DNA from: an uncultured Sutterella sp.
GTDB taxonomy: Bacteria > Pseudomonadota > Gammaproteobacteria > Burkholderiales > Burkholderiaceae_F
Direction: 5' to 3'
DNA length: 64,000 nt
Assembly: GCA_900542195.1 (NCBI GenBank)
Contig: UQNA01000006.1
Coordinates: 1 to 64,000 of the forward strand
Part shown: positions 1 to 7,811 of the stretch, in pieces
Layout of the letters: every line of letters begins with the position of its first letter
Numbering within the stretch: position 1 is the stretch's first letter
Position numbers and translations under genes: made by a program
The notes under the pieces: model-generated
What the model saw: the letters and a program-made list of their open reading frames with translations, nothing else
Database searches by the model: none
What the model was told of the DNA's origin: nothing

Positions 1-74
1 ATGAAGCGCCCACTACGGAACCGTACGGTGGGTGCTGTGAGAGGGGGGAGGGGCAACCTAACCCTCTACTCGAT
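1..74 (+). mobile_element. 3' end of a group II intron (domains V and VI), cut by the window edge
   Basis: Positions 9-40 fold into a hairpin with the features of intron domain V: it opens with the AGC triad, has a 9-bp lower stem (AGCGCCCAC with GTGGGTGCT), a two-base CG bulge on the 3' side, a 4-bp upper stem and a GAAC loop. The following G-rich and C-rich arms (about 42-70) can pair as domain VI, leaving an unpaired A a few bases before the end. The intron would end in AT at about 74, fitting the group II rule of a 3' AY. The reverse transcriptase would lie to the left, outside the window. The short open frame across this stretch is judged to be non-coding. Confidence 0.7.
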
Positions 75-81
75 CCTTTCC

Positions 82-112
82 AATCCTCCTCTTTCCGAGG
101 ATTTATTTTTTT
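82..112 (+). terminator. rho-independent terminator just after the intron end
   Basis: AATCCTC (82-88) pairs perfectly with GAGGATT (97-103) across an 8-base loop and is followed by a T-rich run (104-112). It lies 8 bases beyond the inferred intron 3' end. Class C group II introns are known to insert next to terminator hairpins. The rest of the gap to 231 shows nothing recognisable. Confidence 0.65.
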
Positions 113-231
113 GTTTGCTCACAAAATTCCTTGAAAAGCAAGCATTTTTTCTTTCACATATTGAGACCGAGCACTTATGTCTTTCTTGGTTCGGCCTTTA
201 GAATGGCGTCAGTTTAAAAATTGAATTACTG

Positions 232-1416
232 ATGAATACCGCCTATCTTGTATTTGTTTTAGGAATGCTTTCGGCCTTTGGGCCATTCGTCATCGATATG
301 TATTTGCCGGCACTGCCGGAGATGACACAAGTATTTGATTGTTCCACTGCTTCAGTTCAGCTTGGCCTTACTTTCTGTATGGTCGGTTTAGCCGTTGGAC
401 AGCTCTTTTTAGGACCTATGAGCGATAAGTACGGCCGCAAGCCTGTGCTCTACCTATCTCTGTTGCTGTACATCGCCGCTACGCTTCTTTGCTGTCTTTC
501 TGAAGGTATTGAATTTTTTACTTTTGCTAGATTCCTTCAGGGTCTGGGAGGTTCGGGTGCTATCGTTTACTCTCGCTCATGTCCGACCGATCTTTACTCC
601 GGCAGACAATTAGCCAAAATGATCGCGATTGTTGGCGCGGTTAACGGTATCGCGCCGGTCGCAGCGCCTGTCATCGGTGGTTTTTGCGCAAAATTCATAG
701 GATGGAGAGGAATTTTTTATGTCTTGCTCGGAATCGGCATAGTCATTACCGCAATGGTGATCCCTGTTAAAGAAACGCTGCCTAAATCAAAAAGAATTCA
801 AGGTTCACTCCTCACTTCTTTTAAAGGTTTTCTCTCGGTGTATGAGGCCCCCGGCTTCGGTATTTACAGCACCGTATTCGGTCTTTCAATGGCTGCTCTT
901 TTTGCTTATATTTCCTCTACTCCTTTTATTCTTCAAGAGTTTTTCGGTGTATCTCAACTGACTTTTTCGCTTATCTTTGCGCTCAATGCAGTTGGAATTG
1001 CTATTGGGGCGATGCTTGCGCTTAAGGTCTCTACCACCCAAAAGGCAAGTTTTATCGGAAGTCTTATCGGTTTTCTTTGTGCTGCCGCCGGCCTCGGTAT
1101 CTGCTACTTCTACCAGGATATGTACATCTATGAGGCTTCCATCTTTTTAATGCTCTTTTTCTGCGGTTTTGTTTTTACGGGAGCGACAGCTACTGCGATG
1201 AACGCAGGACGTAAATACGCAGGAGCTGCCTCCGCAGTGATCGGTGCTGTGGGCTTTATTTTCGGCGGATTAGTCTCTCCGATTGTAAGTTGGGGAACTA
1301 TTCTTTTCACGAGCTTTATCATCTGCGCTATTGCTTTGGGATTAAGTACATTGCTTCTGCTTGTAGGCGGTGACAAAATACACGGTGTGCCTGTTTCAAC
1401 GACTAACGAGCACTAA
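232..1416 (+). CDS. Bcr/CflA-type multidrug efflux MFS transporter
   Basis: This 394-aa inner-membrane protein has about 12 hydrophobic segments. The family marks of the drug/H+ antiporter Bcr/CflA group are clear: a first helix with DMYLPALPEM near residue 22, the MFS motif GPMSDKYGRKP between helices 2 and 3 (about residues 62-72), and the RFLQGLGGSGAIV motif near residue 100. Members export drugs, sulfonamides or cysteine-type metabolites using the proton gradient; the substrate here cannot be told. The ATG at 232 has no strong ribosome binding site, so the start is the least sure part. It stands alone, converging on the lyase-like gene that ends at 1576. Confidence 0.85.
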   Translation: MNTAYLVFVLGMLSAFGPFVIDMYLPALPEMTQVFDCSTASVQLGLTFCMVGLAVGQLFLGPMSDKYGRKPVLYLSLLLYIAATLLCCLSEGIEFFTFARFLQGLGGSGAIVYSRSCPTDLYSGRQLAKMIAIVGAVNGIAPVAAPVIGGFCAKFIGWRGIFYVLLGIGIVITAMVIPVKETLPKSKRIQGSLLTSFKGFLSVYEAPGFGIYSTVFGLSMAALFAYISSTPFILQEFFGVSQLTFSLIFALNAVGIAIGAMLALKVSTTQKASFIGSLIGFLCAAAGLGICYFYQDMYIYEASIFLMLFFCGFVFTGATATAMNAGRKYAGAASAVIGAVGFIFGGLVSPIVSWGTILFTSFIICAIALGLSTLLLLVGGDKIHGVPVSTTNEH

Positions 1417-1516
1417 AAGCCTTGTTTATATGAACTGCTTGAACTATGACTTCTGACCTTTTCACTGGTCAATGTTTTGTGGTAGATAATCTCTCGAAAA
1501 AAATTCTTAGATTCAA

Positions 1517-1557
1517 AAACGAAAGCCGAGATCCTAAGAGGATCTCAGCCTTCGTTT
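1517..1557. terminator. bidirectional terminator between convergent genes
   Basis: A long inverted repeat pairs AAACGAA and GAGATCCT with AGGATCTC and TTCGTTT around the loop AAG. It has A-rich and T-rich flanks, so it can end both the efflux gene (plus) and the lyase-like gene (minus). Confidence 0.75.
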
Positions 1558-1575
1558 CCCAAGGAGAAAAACTAA

Positions 1576-3255
1576 TTATTCAACCTTAACGGCAACAGTT
1601 TCCGGATCAAGATTCTTTAGGAATTCGACAGAGTTATTGACGTCATCTGTAAAGATTCTGTCTTCGCTGACAAAAGGTACAACCTTGCGGTATTGAGTCA
1701 AGAGTTTTTGTGTACCTTCACCTAACTTATAACCTTGTTCTTTCTGACGCATTTCAGCACCTTGCAAGTGATGCATCAATTCAAAAGCAAAGATTTCGTA
1801 GCCGACGTTTGTCATCTGGCGAAGTCTATCGGCAGTTTGAGCAACGTTATTGAAGGTATCGTCGATGTAAATGGAAGTCGGAAGACCGTAGATAGTGACG
1901 TTGTTGGTTAAGCCCATGGCTTCGGCATAAAGACCGGAGACAGCCTGAGCAACGTTGGCAAAACAATCTCCGCCTACGTTTTCTTTAGCAACCAAGTACT
2001 TCTTCATCTTGGTTCTCTTATCATCAACGATTTGAACCATACGCCATGCGGAGTTATGCAAAACGTGAGCCATGGCTTTGGTCAAAGCTTCAACTTCAAG
2101 AGCCATTTGAGTGTAGTCGAAGTTAGCAACGGAGTTGATGTAGCGGCCTTTGTCATCGATGGCAAGAAGTTTTACTGCAGGAAGCTGGCTGTACCAAAGA
2201 TCGTTTCTGCCGTTAATAGCAATAGCTGGGTTGGTGGAGCTATGGTTCAAAGATGTGTTGACAATGTCTTTGAGGTTATCCAAGGCGCGTTCGGCAGCAG
2301 CTAGTGTCCATTGTGCGCTTCTGAAAGAGAGCGGATCCTGGAGCTCGCGCTTGTCGTTTACGTCCCAAAGGTAGGAGCCTTTGAGCTGGGCAAGAATGCT
2401 TTCTGAGACTTCGTGGGCTTTCGGCCAACCTTTGGTTTCAATTGAGTGCCAAAGGAACGGAGAGACGTTACCGTTTAAAGCGTCTAAGCCGGCTGCTACG
2501 ATTGCCGGAGACATCTTCAGAAGATGTTCTGCTCTCTTTAAAGAGTCAATAACAATGGCTTCGGAGACGTTGCCGTTTGACAGAATGGCAATACCGTCAA
2601 GACCGAACGGTTCGTATTTTTTCATGCCGATAATCTTATGTACTTCTTTTGAAGGCATGCGCTGACCGTTGTACATTACGTCCCACTCTTCCTGAAGAGC
2701 CAAACCAATGTGTGTAGGCCAGTTCAAGTCATTAACACCTTGAGAACCGCGGCTTGGAATAAGCGGATAGACATCGTTGTTGATGTAATTCATGTATGCA
2801 TTCGCTGCCTCTTTTGTCATACCGGTGATGCCGGAGGCCATCTGGTTCAAACGAATGATCATGCTCATTTTTACCAGCCGGTTATCAAGCCATGGTTTGA
2901 GACCGGCAGCTTGAATTCTCATCTGACGTTCATTGAATTTAATAGAAGCGGAACGGTTCGGTTCTATTTCTACGTCACCGGTAACGACTTTCTGGTGTTT
3001 TAAATCGCCGAAGTTAACGGAAACGCCATAAACGGAAATGCCGTTCTTTGTTGCATCCAAGATGGCTTGGTAGGATTTGTTGATGCGGTCCCAGCCTTCC
3101 GGAGAAATTGTGACTTTCTCTCCGGGCTTTGACATTTCCCATAGAGTATCAACGGTAAGGTCATTACCGGTTAGGACGTGTGTTGCGGCCCAGGTAGGAA
3201 AAGCAACAAGAACGCCCAAAGCCAAAAAGGACATTTTTAAAGTGCGCAGCTTCAT
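1576..3255 (-). CDS. exported histidine/aromatic ammonia-lyase-like protein without MIO triad (copy 1)
   Basis: The 559-aa protein has a Sec signal peptide (hydrophobic core about 8-20, likely cut after TWA, 23). The ATG at 3255 is preferred because the GGAG ribosome site lies between it and the in-frame ATG 12 bases upstream. The lyase fold is shown by YGVSVNFG (Tyr76, the place of the catalytic Tyr), LQDPLSFR (305-312), NHSSTNP and PTSxxxDD. In histidine ammonia-lyase the MIO cofactor forms from Ala-Ser-Gly in GSVGASGDL. Here the segment reads GSQG-VN-DL (170-177), one residue short and without Ser. The Tyr of QDPYSxR is Leu309, and the Ser-His pocket motif is Ile114-Gln115. Classical MIO deamination is therefore doubtful. 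It is a paralogue of the next gene (3538-5190) and has its own palindromic operator about 114 bp upstream. Confidence 0.8.
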   Translation of the reverse strand: MKLRTLKMSFLALGVLVAFPTWAATHVLTGNDLTVDTLWEMSKPGEKVTISPEGWDRINKSYQAILDATKNGISVYGVSVNFGDLKHQKVVTGDVEIEPNRSASIKFNERQMRIQAAGLKPWLDNRLVKMSMIIRLNQMASGITGMTKEAANAYMNYINNDVYPLIPSRGSQGVNDLNWPTHIGLALQEEWDVMYNGQRMPSKEVHKIIGMKKYEPFGLDGIAILSNGNVSEAIVIDSLKRAEHLLKMSPAIVAAGLDALNGNVSPFLWHSIETKGWPKAHEVSESILAQLKGSYLWDVNDKRELQDPLSFRSAQWTLAAAERALDNLKDIVNTSLNHSSTNPAIAINGRNDLWYSQLPAVKLLAIDDKGRYINSVANFDYTQMALEVEALTKAMAHVLHNSAWRMVQIVDDKRTKMKKYLVAKENVGGDCFANVAQAVSGLYAEAMGLTNNVTIYGLPTSIYIDDTFNNVAQTADRLRQMTNVGYEIFAFELMHHLQGAEMRQKEQGYKLGEGTQKLLTQYRKVVPFVSEDRIFTDDVNNSVEFLKNLDPETVAVKVE

Positions 3256-3368
3256 TAGTATCTCCATTGAAGATGAATATTGAGGTGGTCCGTAAAATTA
3301 GAGCTGATTAATGAGGCAGAGAGCTCTAAGGAAGGCTCGAACCTTAGCCTTCAAATTTTAATTAATAT

Positions 3369-3382
3369 ACCGTCTAGACGGT
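3369..3382. promoter_or_regulatory. 14-bp palindromic operator, probable TetR site (copy 1)
   Basis: ACCGTCTAGACGGT is a perfect palindrome upstream of the 1576-3255 gene. It matches the copy at 7124-7137 at all but one position. The divergent tetR gene of the locus is the obvious candidate for the binding protein. Confidence 0.65.
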
Positions 3383-3457
3383 TTAGTAAAAAAGTTAAAA
3401 AAACTAAATTCCCACAATTTCAAATTTAAAGCTTAACTGGCGGTCTGTTGTTTTCTT

Positions 3458-3526
3458 GATTCGGGAGGAACGAGCCTATCTATTTGATAGGGAGTTTTTT
3501 CAACTTGTGCTCCGTCCTCCCGATTC
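3458..3526 (-). other. large stem-loop between the two lyase-like genes
   Basis: An 18-base arm at 3458-3475 pairs, with three mismatches, with 3509-3526. A smaller hairpin (CCTATC/GATAGG, 3475-3491) is nested inside. It begins 12 bases after the stop of the upstream minus-strand gene. No clear U-run follows on the minus strand, so it may be a weak terminator, a processing site or an mRNA-stabilising structure. It separates the flavoprotein operon from the second, separately controlled lyase-like gene. Confidence 0.5.
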
Positions 3527-3537
3527 TATTTATTAAT

Positions 3538-5190
3538 TTAGTTAGCGCCGAAGGATTTCAGGAATTGGACGCCGTTGTTTACATCGGGTGTAAAGACTCT
3601 GTCTTTATCGACAAAAGGAACGGCTTTACGATAGGACTGAAGGAATGCTCCGGTGCCCTCTCCCATCTTTTTGCCTTCTTCTTTCCTCATGTCCATGGCT
3701 TGAGCGTTGTGAAGCATCTCATAAGCATAGATATCGTAGCCTACGTCAACTGCTTTGGAGAGGCGATCTGCTGTGAGATTGACGTTAGAGAATGTCTCTT
3801 CAATTCCGATTGATGTTGGTACGCCGTATCCCAGGACACTATTAGTTAAACCCATGGCTTCTGCATAGAGGCCGGACATTGATTGAGCGATATTGGCAAA
3901 GCCGTCGCCGCCTTTATTCTGATTAGCAACCAAATAGGTCGGCAGGCCCGTTCTGTGATTGTCTACAATCTGAGTAGTTCTCCAAGCTGAAGTATGCATC
4001 ACCTGAACCAATGCTTTAGTTAACGACTCAAGCTGGAGAGCAAGCTGAGTGTTGTCAAAATTGGCGCAGGAATTTACAAACACGTTTGGTTTGCCGGCCC
4101 TCATTTCATCAAGAACTTCAGCTTTGCTGTACCAAAGATCATTCTTTGCTTCGGTGTTGACGATTGGATTATCAGTTGTATGATTGATAGCCGAATTCAG
4201 AAGATCTTTAGCCTGGCGCAGTTCTTCTTGTGCAGCTGCGAGGATGTACCCGGCAGATCTGAAGCTCAAAGGATCCTGAAGATAACGCTTGCTGTCTTTC
4301 TGCCAAAGATAAGAGCCTTTAAGGTTAGCTAAAACTGCTTCGGCGGCTTCATGTCCTTGAGGCCAGCCTTTGGTTTCGACGGTATGCCAAAGGTATGGAG
4401 AAACGTTGCCGTTTAAAGCTTCCAAGCTTGTAGCAATCATGACCGGGCTGAGTTTGACCAGATAGTGTTCAGCTTTTTTAACGGATGCGACGGATTGAGC
4501 TTCCGCAACGTTGCTGTTGGAGAGAATGGAAATACCGTCCATACCGAAAGGATGGTAATCGGCTAACTTAAGTTCTTTGCGAACCTGTGCAGCCGGAACT
4601 CTCTTGCCCTTGTAGTCAACGTCCCATTCGCCCATCAGAGCTAAGCCGATATGGGTTGCCATGCTCAGGTCATTAGCGCCTTCCGATCCTCTTGAAGGAA
4701 TAAGAGGATTGACGTCATTGTTAATGTATTCCATGTAAGCTTTTGCGGCCGCTTCGCTCATGCCGGTAAAGCCTGCTGCCATTTGATTGACACGGATAAC
4801 CATTGCCATTTTAGAGACGCGGTCATCGAAAAATGGTTCCATTCCGGCAGCCTGGATTCTCATCTGGCGTTCATTAAACTTAATAGAAGCAGAGCGATTT
4901 GGTTCGTCCTCGACGGTGGCTCCAGCTACTTTTTTCTCTTTAAGAGCGCCATAGTTGACTGTTAAACCGTAGATGTCTCTTCCGTCTGTTGCGGCGTCAA
5001 TCGGAGCTTTATAAGAGGCTTTAATGCGTTTCCATCCGTCATCGGAAACTGATACTGTCTCTCCCGGTTTTGAAATTTCCCAAAGTTCATCAACGGTCAA
5101 TGTTTTTCCATCAAGAACATGCATGGCTGCAAACGCAGGAGCTGTAAGCACAAATCCAAATGCTAATGGAAGAAGATTCTTGAAATTCAT
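3538..5190 (-). CDS. exported histidine/aromatic ammonia-lyase-like protein without MIO triad (copy 2)
   Basis: The 550-aa protein starts at an ATG preceded by AAGGAG and has a Sec signal peptide (cut near residues 20-22). Lyase-fold landmarks are YGLTVNYG (Tyr74), DGISILSNSN (where canonical enzymes have EGLALxNGT), LQDPLSFR (304-311), NHTTDNP and PTSxxxEE. The cofactor segment reads GSEG-AN-DL (168-175), one residue shorter than GSVG-ASG-DL and lacking Ser. Tyr of QDPYSxR is Leu308. The specificity-pocket Ser-His is Ile112-Gln113, as in its paralogue at 1576-3255, so these two probably share a substrate class. It lies 41 bp after the tetraheme cytochrome and is very likely co-transcribed with the cytochrome and reductase, which puts an elimination enzyme and a reductase in the same compartment. 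Confidence 0.8.
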   Translation of the reverse strand: MNFKNLLPLAFGFVLTAPAFAAMHVLDGKTLTVDELWEISKPGETVSVSDDGWKRIKASYKAPIDAATDGRDIYGLTVNYGALKEKKVAGATVEDEPNRSASIKFNERQMRIQAAGMEPFFDDRVSKMAMVIRVNQMAAGFTGMSEAAAKAYMEYINNDVNPLIPSRGSEGANDLSMATHIGLALMGEWDVDYKGKRVPAAQVRKELKLADYHPFGMDGISILSNSNVAEAQSVASVKKAEHYLVKLSPVMIATSLEALNGNVSPYLWHTVETKGWPQGHEAAEAVLANLKGSYLWQKDSKRYLQDPLSFRSAGYILAAAQEELRQAKDLLNSAINHTTDNPIVNTEAKNDLWYSKAEVLDEMRAGKPNVFVNSCANFDNTQLALQLESLTKALVQVMHTSAWRTTQIVDNHRTGLPTYLVANQNKGGDGFANIAQSMSGLYAEAMGLTNSVLGYGVPTSIGIEETFSNVNLTADRLSKAVDVGYDIYAYEMLHNAQAMDMRKEEGKKMGEGTGAFLQSYRKAVPFVDKDRVFTPDVNNGVQFLKSFGAN

Positions 5191-5231
5191 TATGTTCTCC
5201 TTGGTTCAATCTAGTTATGTATTCAAGTTGT

Positions 5232-5582
5232 TTAGCGGAAATTTTGCCATTCGACCTTGTGACAATTGCTGCAAAGGTCTTTGCTCTGTTTATGCTCTGA
5301 ATGGCATACGGAGCACTCTACAGTATCCCCATAGTGTGCAGACTGATGAGGCTTTTTACCTTGGGGATTGTCCTTTGTCTGGATGTTTGCCATCGGACCG
5401 TGGCATGCGATGCATTGTGTGCTCGCCGGTTTAGTGAACGATTCTTGGCTGCCGTGACATGTGGCGCATTGCATCTGAGCAGCCATTTTGTGCTTCATGG
5501 GCATTCCTGCTAAGTTCTCGGCAAATGCAGCGTTCATTCCCATACAAGCGAAAACAGTAAGTGCAAAAAGAATTTTTCTCAT
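5232..5582 (-). CDS. periplasmic small tetraheme cytochrome c (locus 1)
   Basis: The 116-aa protein has a Sec signal peptide ending AAFA (about residue 21) and exactly four CxxCH sites (CATCH, CIACH, CSVCH, CSNCH). A KPHQSAHYG segment before the third heme resembles the heme domain of flavocytochrome c3. The start at 5582 is set by AGGAG just upstream; a longer frame would run into the reductase gene and hide the signal peptide. Only 4 bases separate it from the flavoprotein stop. The inferred role is to pass electrons from a membrane quinol dehydrogenase, not in this window, to the flavoprotein. In Shewanella flavocytochrome c3 the two parts are fused; here they are separate. Confidence 0.88.
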   Translation of the reverse strand: MRKILFALTVFACMGMNAAFAENLAGMPMKHKMAAQMQCATCHGSQESFTKPASTQCIACHGPMANIQTKDNPQGKKPHQSAHYGDTVECSVCHSEHKQSKDLCSNCHKVEWQNFR

Positions 5583-5586
5583 TTTT

Positions 5587-7107
5587 TTACTCCTTTGCTC
5601 CGACGAGCGCGGCAGCATTTTTTCCGGCTTCAAGGCCAAAGACTAAACAATCTACTGAAGAGCAGCCTCCGAGACGATCCATCCCATGAACGCCGCCTGT
5701 AACTTCGCCTGCAGCATACAAACCGGGAATCGGTTTTAATGTTTCGACGGAAATGACCTCAGCTTTCGGAGTAATCGCAATACCGCCCATGCAGTAATGA
5801 AGTTTCGGTGTGAGTCTCATTGAGTAGAACGGAGCTTCAAGCTTCTGTTTTACATCCAGAGGCTTTTCAAACGGATCTTTTCTCTTGCCGGCAACAATTT
5901 CGTTGTACTCTGCAATTTGCTGTTTTAATGCTGCCAGAGGGATTCCGTAATCTTTTGCCAAGTCTTCAACGGTGGCGTGTCTAAAGACGCAGCCGTCACG
6001 ATAAGCAGCCTTAAATCCTTCGGCATGCTCAGTGGTCTTCTCAGAGCAGAATGCGATCGGATAATTGATTTTGTCTTTTTCGCTTTCACCTAAAACCTTG
6101 AGTTCGGCTTCTGCTCTGGTTCTGCGGTCGGCAAGTTCGTTCATGTAGCGGCGGCCGGTTTTTGGATTAATAGAAATGCCTTCGGCAAATGCGTAATCGG
6201 CAAAGAAGCTTCCCGGACCGGCACCTTTTTCATCAGGAGAAGCCCATGGGCCGAGCTGATACATGTCAAGCATTGTTGGGAGTGCGCCGGCTTTTAATAA
6301 ACCTCTCAGCATCTCAGCGGTGGCACCCGGCTGAGAAGTGCATTCCAAAAGTGCATAGGCGGGCATTGTTGTCTTAATAAAGTCATTGTCCTGGCCCCAT
6401 CCTCCTGTACATACGACAACAGCTGTGCGTGTGCCGATACGGGATGTTTTGGCGGACGTTCCGTCGTTCCAGTTGTAGCCGACATTGCACTGTACGCCTT
6501 TAACCTTTCCATCAGAAAGTACAAGCTCGGTTACCTGAGTTCGATTTTGGAATTTAACGCCGTGTGCTTTGAGCCATTTATGAATCGGGATTACGATGCC
6601 GCCGCCGGAAGCAGCTTCCGGAACCAAGGCGCGAGGAGCGCTGTGACCGCCTAAACGAATAACTTTGTCTTTAAGTTGAACCCCGCATTCATCGAGCATC
6701 GCACAAACACCGGGTGCATCAGAGGCAAATTTGCGAGCTAATTCCGGATGGTTAAAGCCTCTTCCCGCTTTATACATATCCGCCATCATCATTTCGACAG
6801 AATCCTTAATTCCTTTTGACTTTTGTTTAGGACTTAAGGGCAGAGACATAAGGCCTCCGCAAAGGCAGGAATTGCCTCCGAAAGCTTCCATCTTTTCAAG
6901 AATCAAGATGTCTTTCAAGCCGGCTTTGACCGCTGAGTAAGCGGTGGCTAATCCGGCAAATCCGCTGCCGACAATAACGATGTCATGGACCTCATCAAAA
7001 CCATTCACTTCAGCTGCGTGAGAGGGACCGGAGAAAGCAGCGGCCAAACCGCCTGCTACGAACCCTTGAAGCAAACTGCGCCTTTTCACTAAATTTGAGT
7101 TATTCAT
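5587..7107 (-). CDS. Tat-exported fumarate/urocanate-reductase-like flavoprotein (locus 1)
   Basis: The 506-aa protein has a twin-arginine signal (Arg9-Arg10, KRRSLLQG). An FAD-binding GSGFAG (47-52) and LEKMEAFGGNS follow. The flavocytochrome c active-site frame is kept: NELADRR holds the proton-donor Arg, LHYCMGG a His, and DRLGG the substrate Arg (478). The fumarate-binding His of QAHPT is replaced by the segment QLGPWASPDE, so a larger acrylate (urocanate- or cinnamate-like) is more likely than fumarate. There is no FMN-binding domain and no heme, so the next gene must supply electrons. AAGGAG precedes the ATG. A palindromic operator (7124-7137) sits 17 bp upstream, and the tetR gene is divergent. 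Confidence 0.85.
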   Translation of the reverse strand: MNNSNLVKRRSLLQGFVAGGLAAAFSGPSHAAEVNGFDEVHDIVIVGSGFAGLATAYSAVKAGLKDILILEKMEAFGGNSCLCGGLMSLPLSPKQKSKGIKDSVEMMMADMYKAGRGFNHPELARKFASDAPGVCAMLDECGVQLKDKVIRLGGHSAPRALVPEAASGGGIVIPIHKWLKAHGVKFQNRTQVTELVLSDGKVKGVQCNVGYNWNDGTSAKTSRIGTRTAVVVCTGGWGQDNDFIKTTMPAYALLECTSQPGATAEMLRGLLKAGALPTMLDMYQLGPWASPDEKGAGPGSFFADYAFAEGISINPKTGRRYMNELADRRTRAEAELKVLGESEKDKINYPIAFCSEKTTEHAEGFKAAYRDGCVFRHATVEDLAKDYGIPLAALKQQIAEYNEIVAGKRKDPFEKPLDVKQKLEAPFYSMRLTPKLHYCMGGIAITPKAEVISVETLKPIPGLYAAGEVTGGVHGMDRLGGCSSVDCLVFGLEAGKNAAALVGAKE

Positions 7108-7123
7108 GTTTTCTCCTTACTAT

Positions 7124-7137
7124 ACCGTCTGGACGGT
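7124..7137. promoter_or_regulatory. 14-bp palindromic operator, probable TetR site (copy 2)
   Basis: ACCGTCTGGACGGT lies in the divergent region between the flavoprotein and tetR genes, close to the reductase start. It differs by one central base from the site at 3369-3382. A TAATAT-like -10 box for the minus strand lies beside it, so a bound repressor would block transcription. Confidence 0.7.
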
Positions 7138-7238
7138 TAATATATTAGGACGCAAAAAGATTGTTTGAAATTGGTAATTACACTTAGGTTAAAATTCAAA
7201 TACTTAGTTGAGAAGCATTATTAGAATGGGTTTTAAGA

Positions 7239-7811
7239 ATGAATCAAAAAAATGAGAAAACCGCTAAGAGGAGTGCGGCTGAAACAAAAAAAATAATTCT
7301 TGCCGCAGCCAGAAAAATTGCCGTTAAAGACGGCGTAGCACAGCTTACTATTGAGGCCGTAGCCAAACAGGCCGGAGTCAGCAAAGGCGGTGTGCTATAT
7401 CACTATCCGAGCAAGAAAAAACTGATTATGGCCTTAATGGATCAATATGTGGCCCACTTAAATCAGGAATTAGAAACGGCTCTTGAGAAAAACCAAGACA
7501 AGCCATACGCTCTTGTCCATGCGTTCATAGACTGGTTTAAGAGAAGAGATGGTATTGCGCCTGAAAATCGAGACTGGGGCGCTGCGATTTTTACAGTTCA
7601 GTCTTTTGATATGTCTTTGATGGAGCCCCTGCATCAGTGGTATCGAAATCTTTTCCAAAAAATCCGTGAATCTGTGGAAGATAACGCTAAAACCACATTG
7701 GGAGTGATCGCTCTAGAGGGCTTTTTTATGCTCTCTCTATACAACTTAGACTATTCCACTCCGCAAGAAAGAGAAAAGGTGCTCGGACTAATTAAAGAAT
7801 TATTGCGTTAG
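7239..7811 (+). CDS. TetR/AcrR-family regulator of locus 1
   Basis: The 190-aa protein has the TetR N-terminal helix-turn-helix: TIEAVAKQAGVSKGGVLYHY at about residues 37-56, followed by PSKKKLIMAL. The all-helical C-terminal part should hold the ligand pocket. It is divergent from the reductase operon with 131 bp between the starts. The two palindromes at 3369 and 7124 fit a TetR dimer site, so it is inferred to repress both transcription units until a ligand, perhaps the lyase substrate or product, binds. The ribosome site before the ATG is weak. Confidence 0.85.
   Translation: MNQKNEKTAKRSAAETKKIILAAARKIAVKDGVAQLTIEAVAKQAGVSKGGVLYHYPSKKKLIMALMDQYVAHLNQELETALEKNQDKPYALVHAFIDWFKRRDGIAPENRDWGAAIFTVQSFDMSLMEPLHQWYRNLFQKIRESVEDNAKTTLGVIALEGFFMLSLYNLDYSTPQEREKVLGLIKELLR

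Noticed and set aside
1..201. 66-codon open frame at the left edge
   Set aside because: It runs through the domain V and VI structures of a group II intron and a terminator; the translation resembles no protein family.
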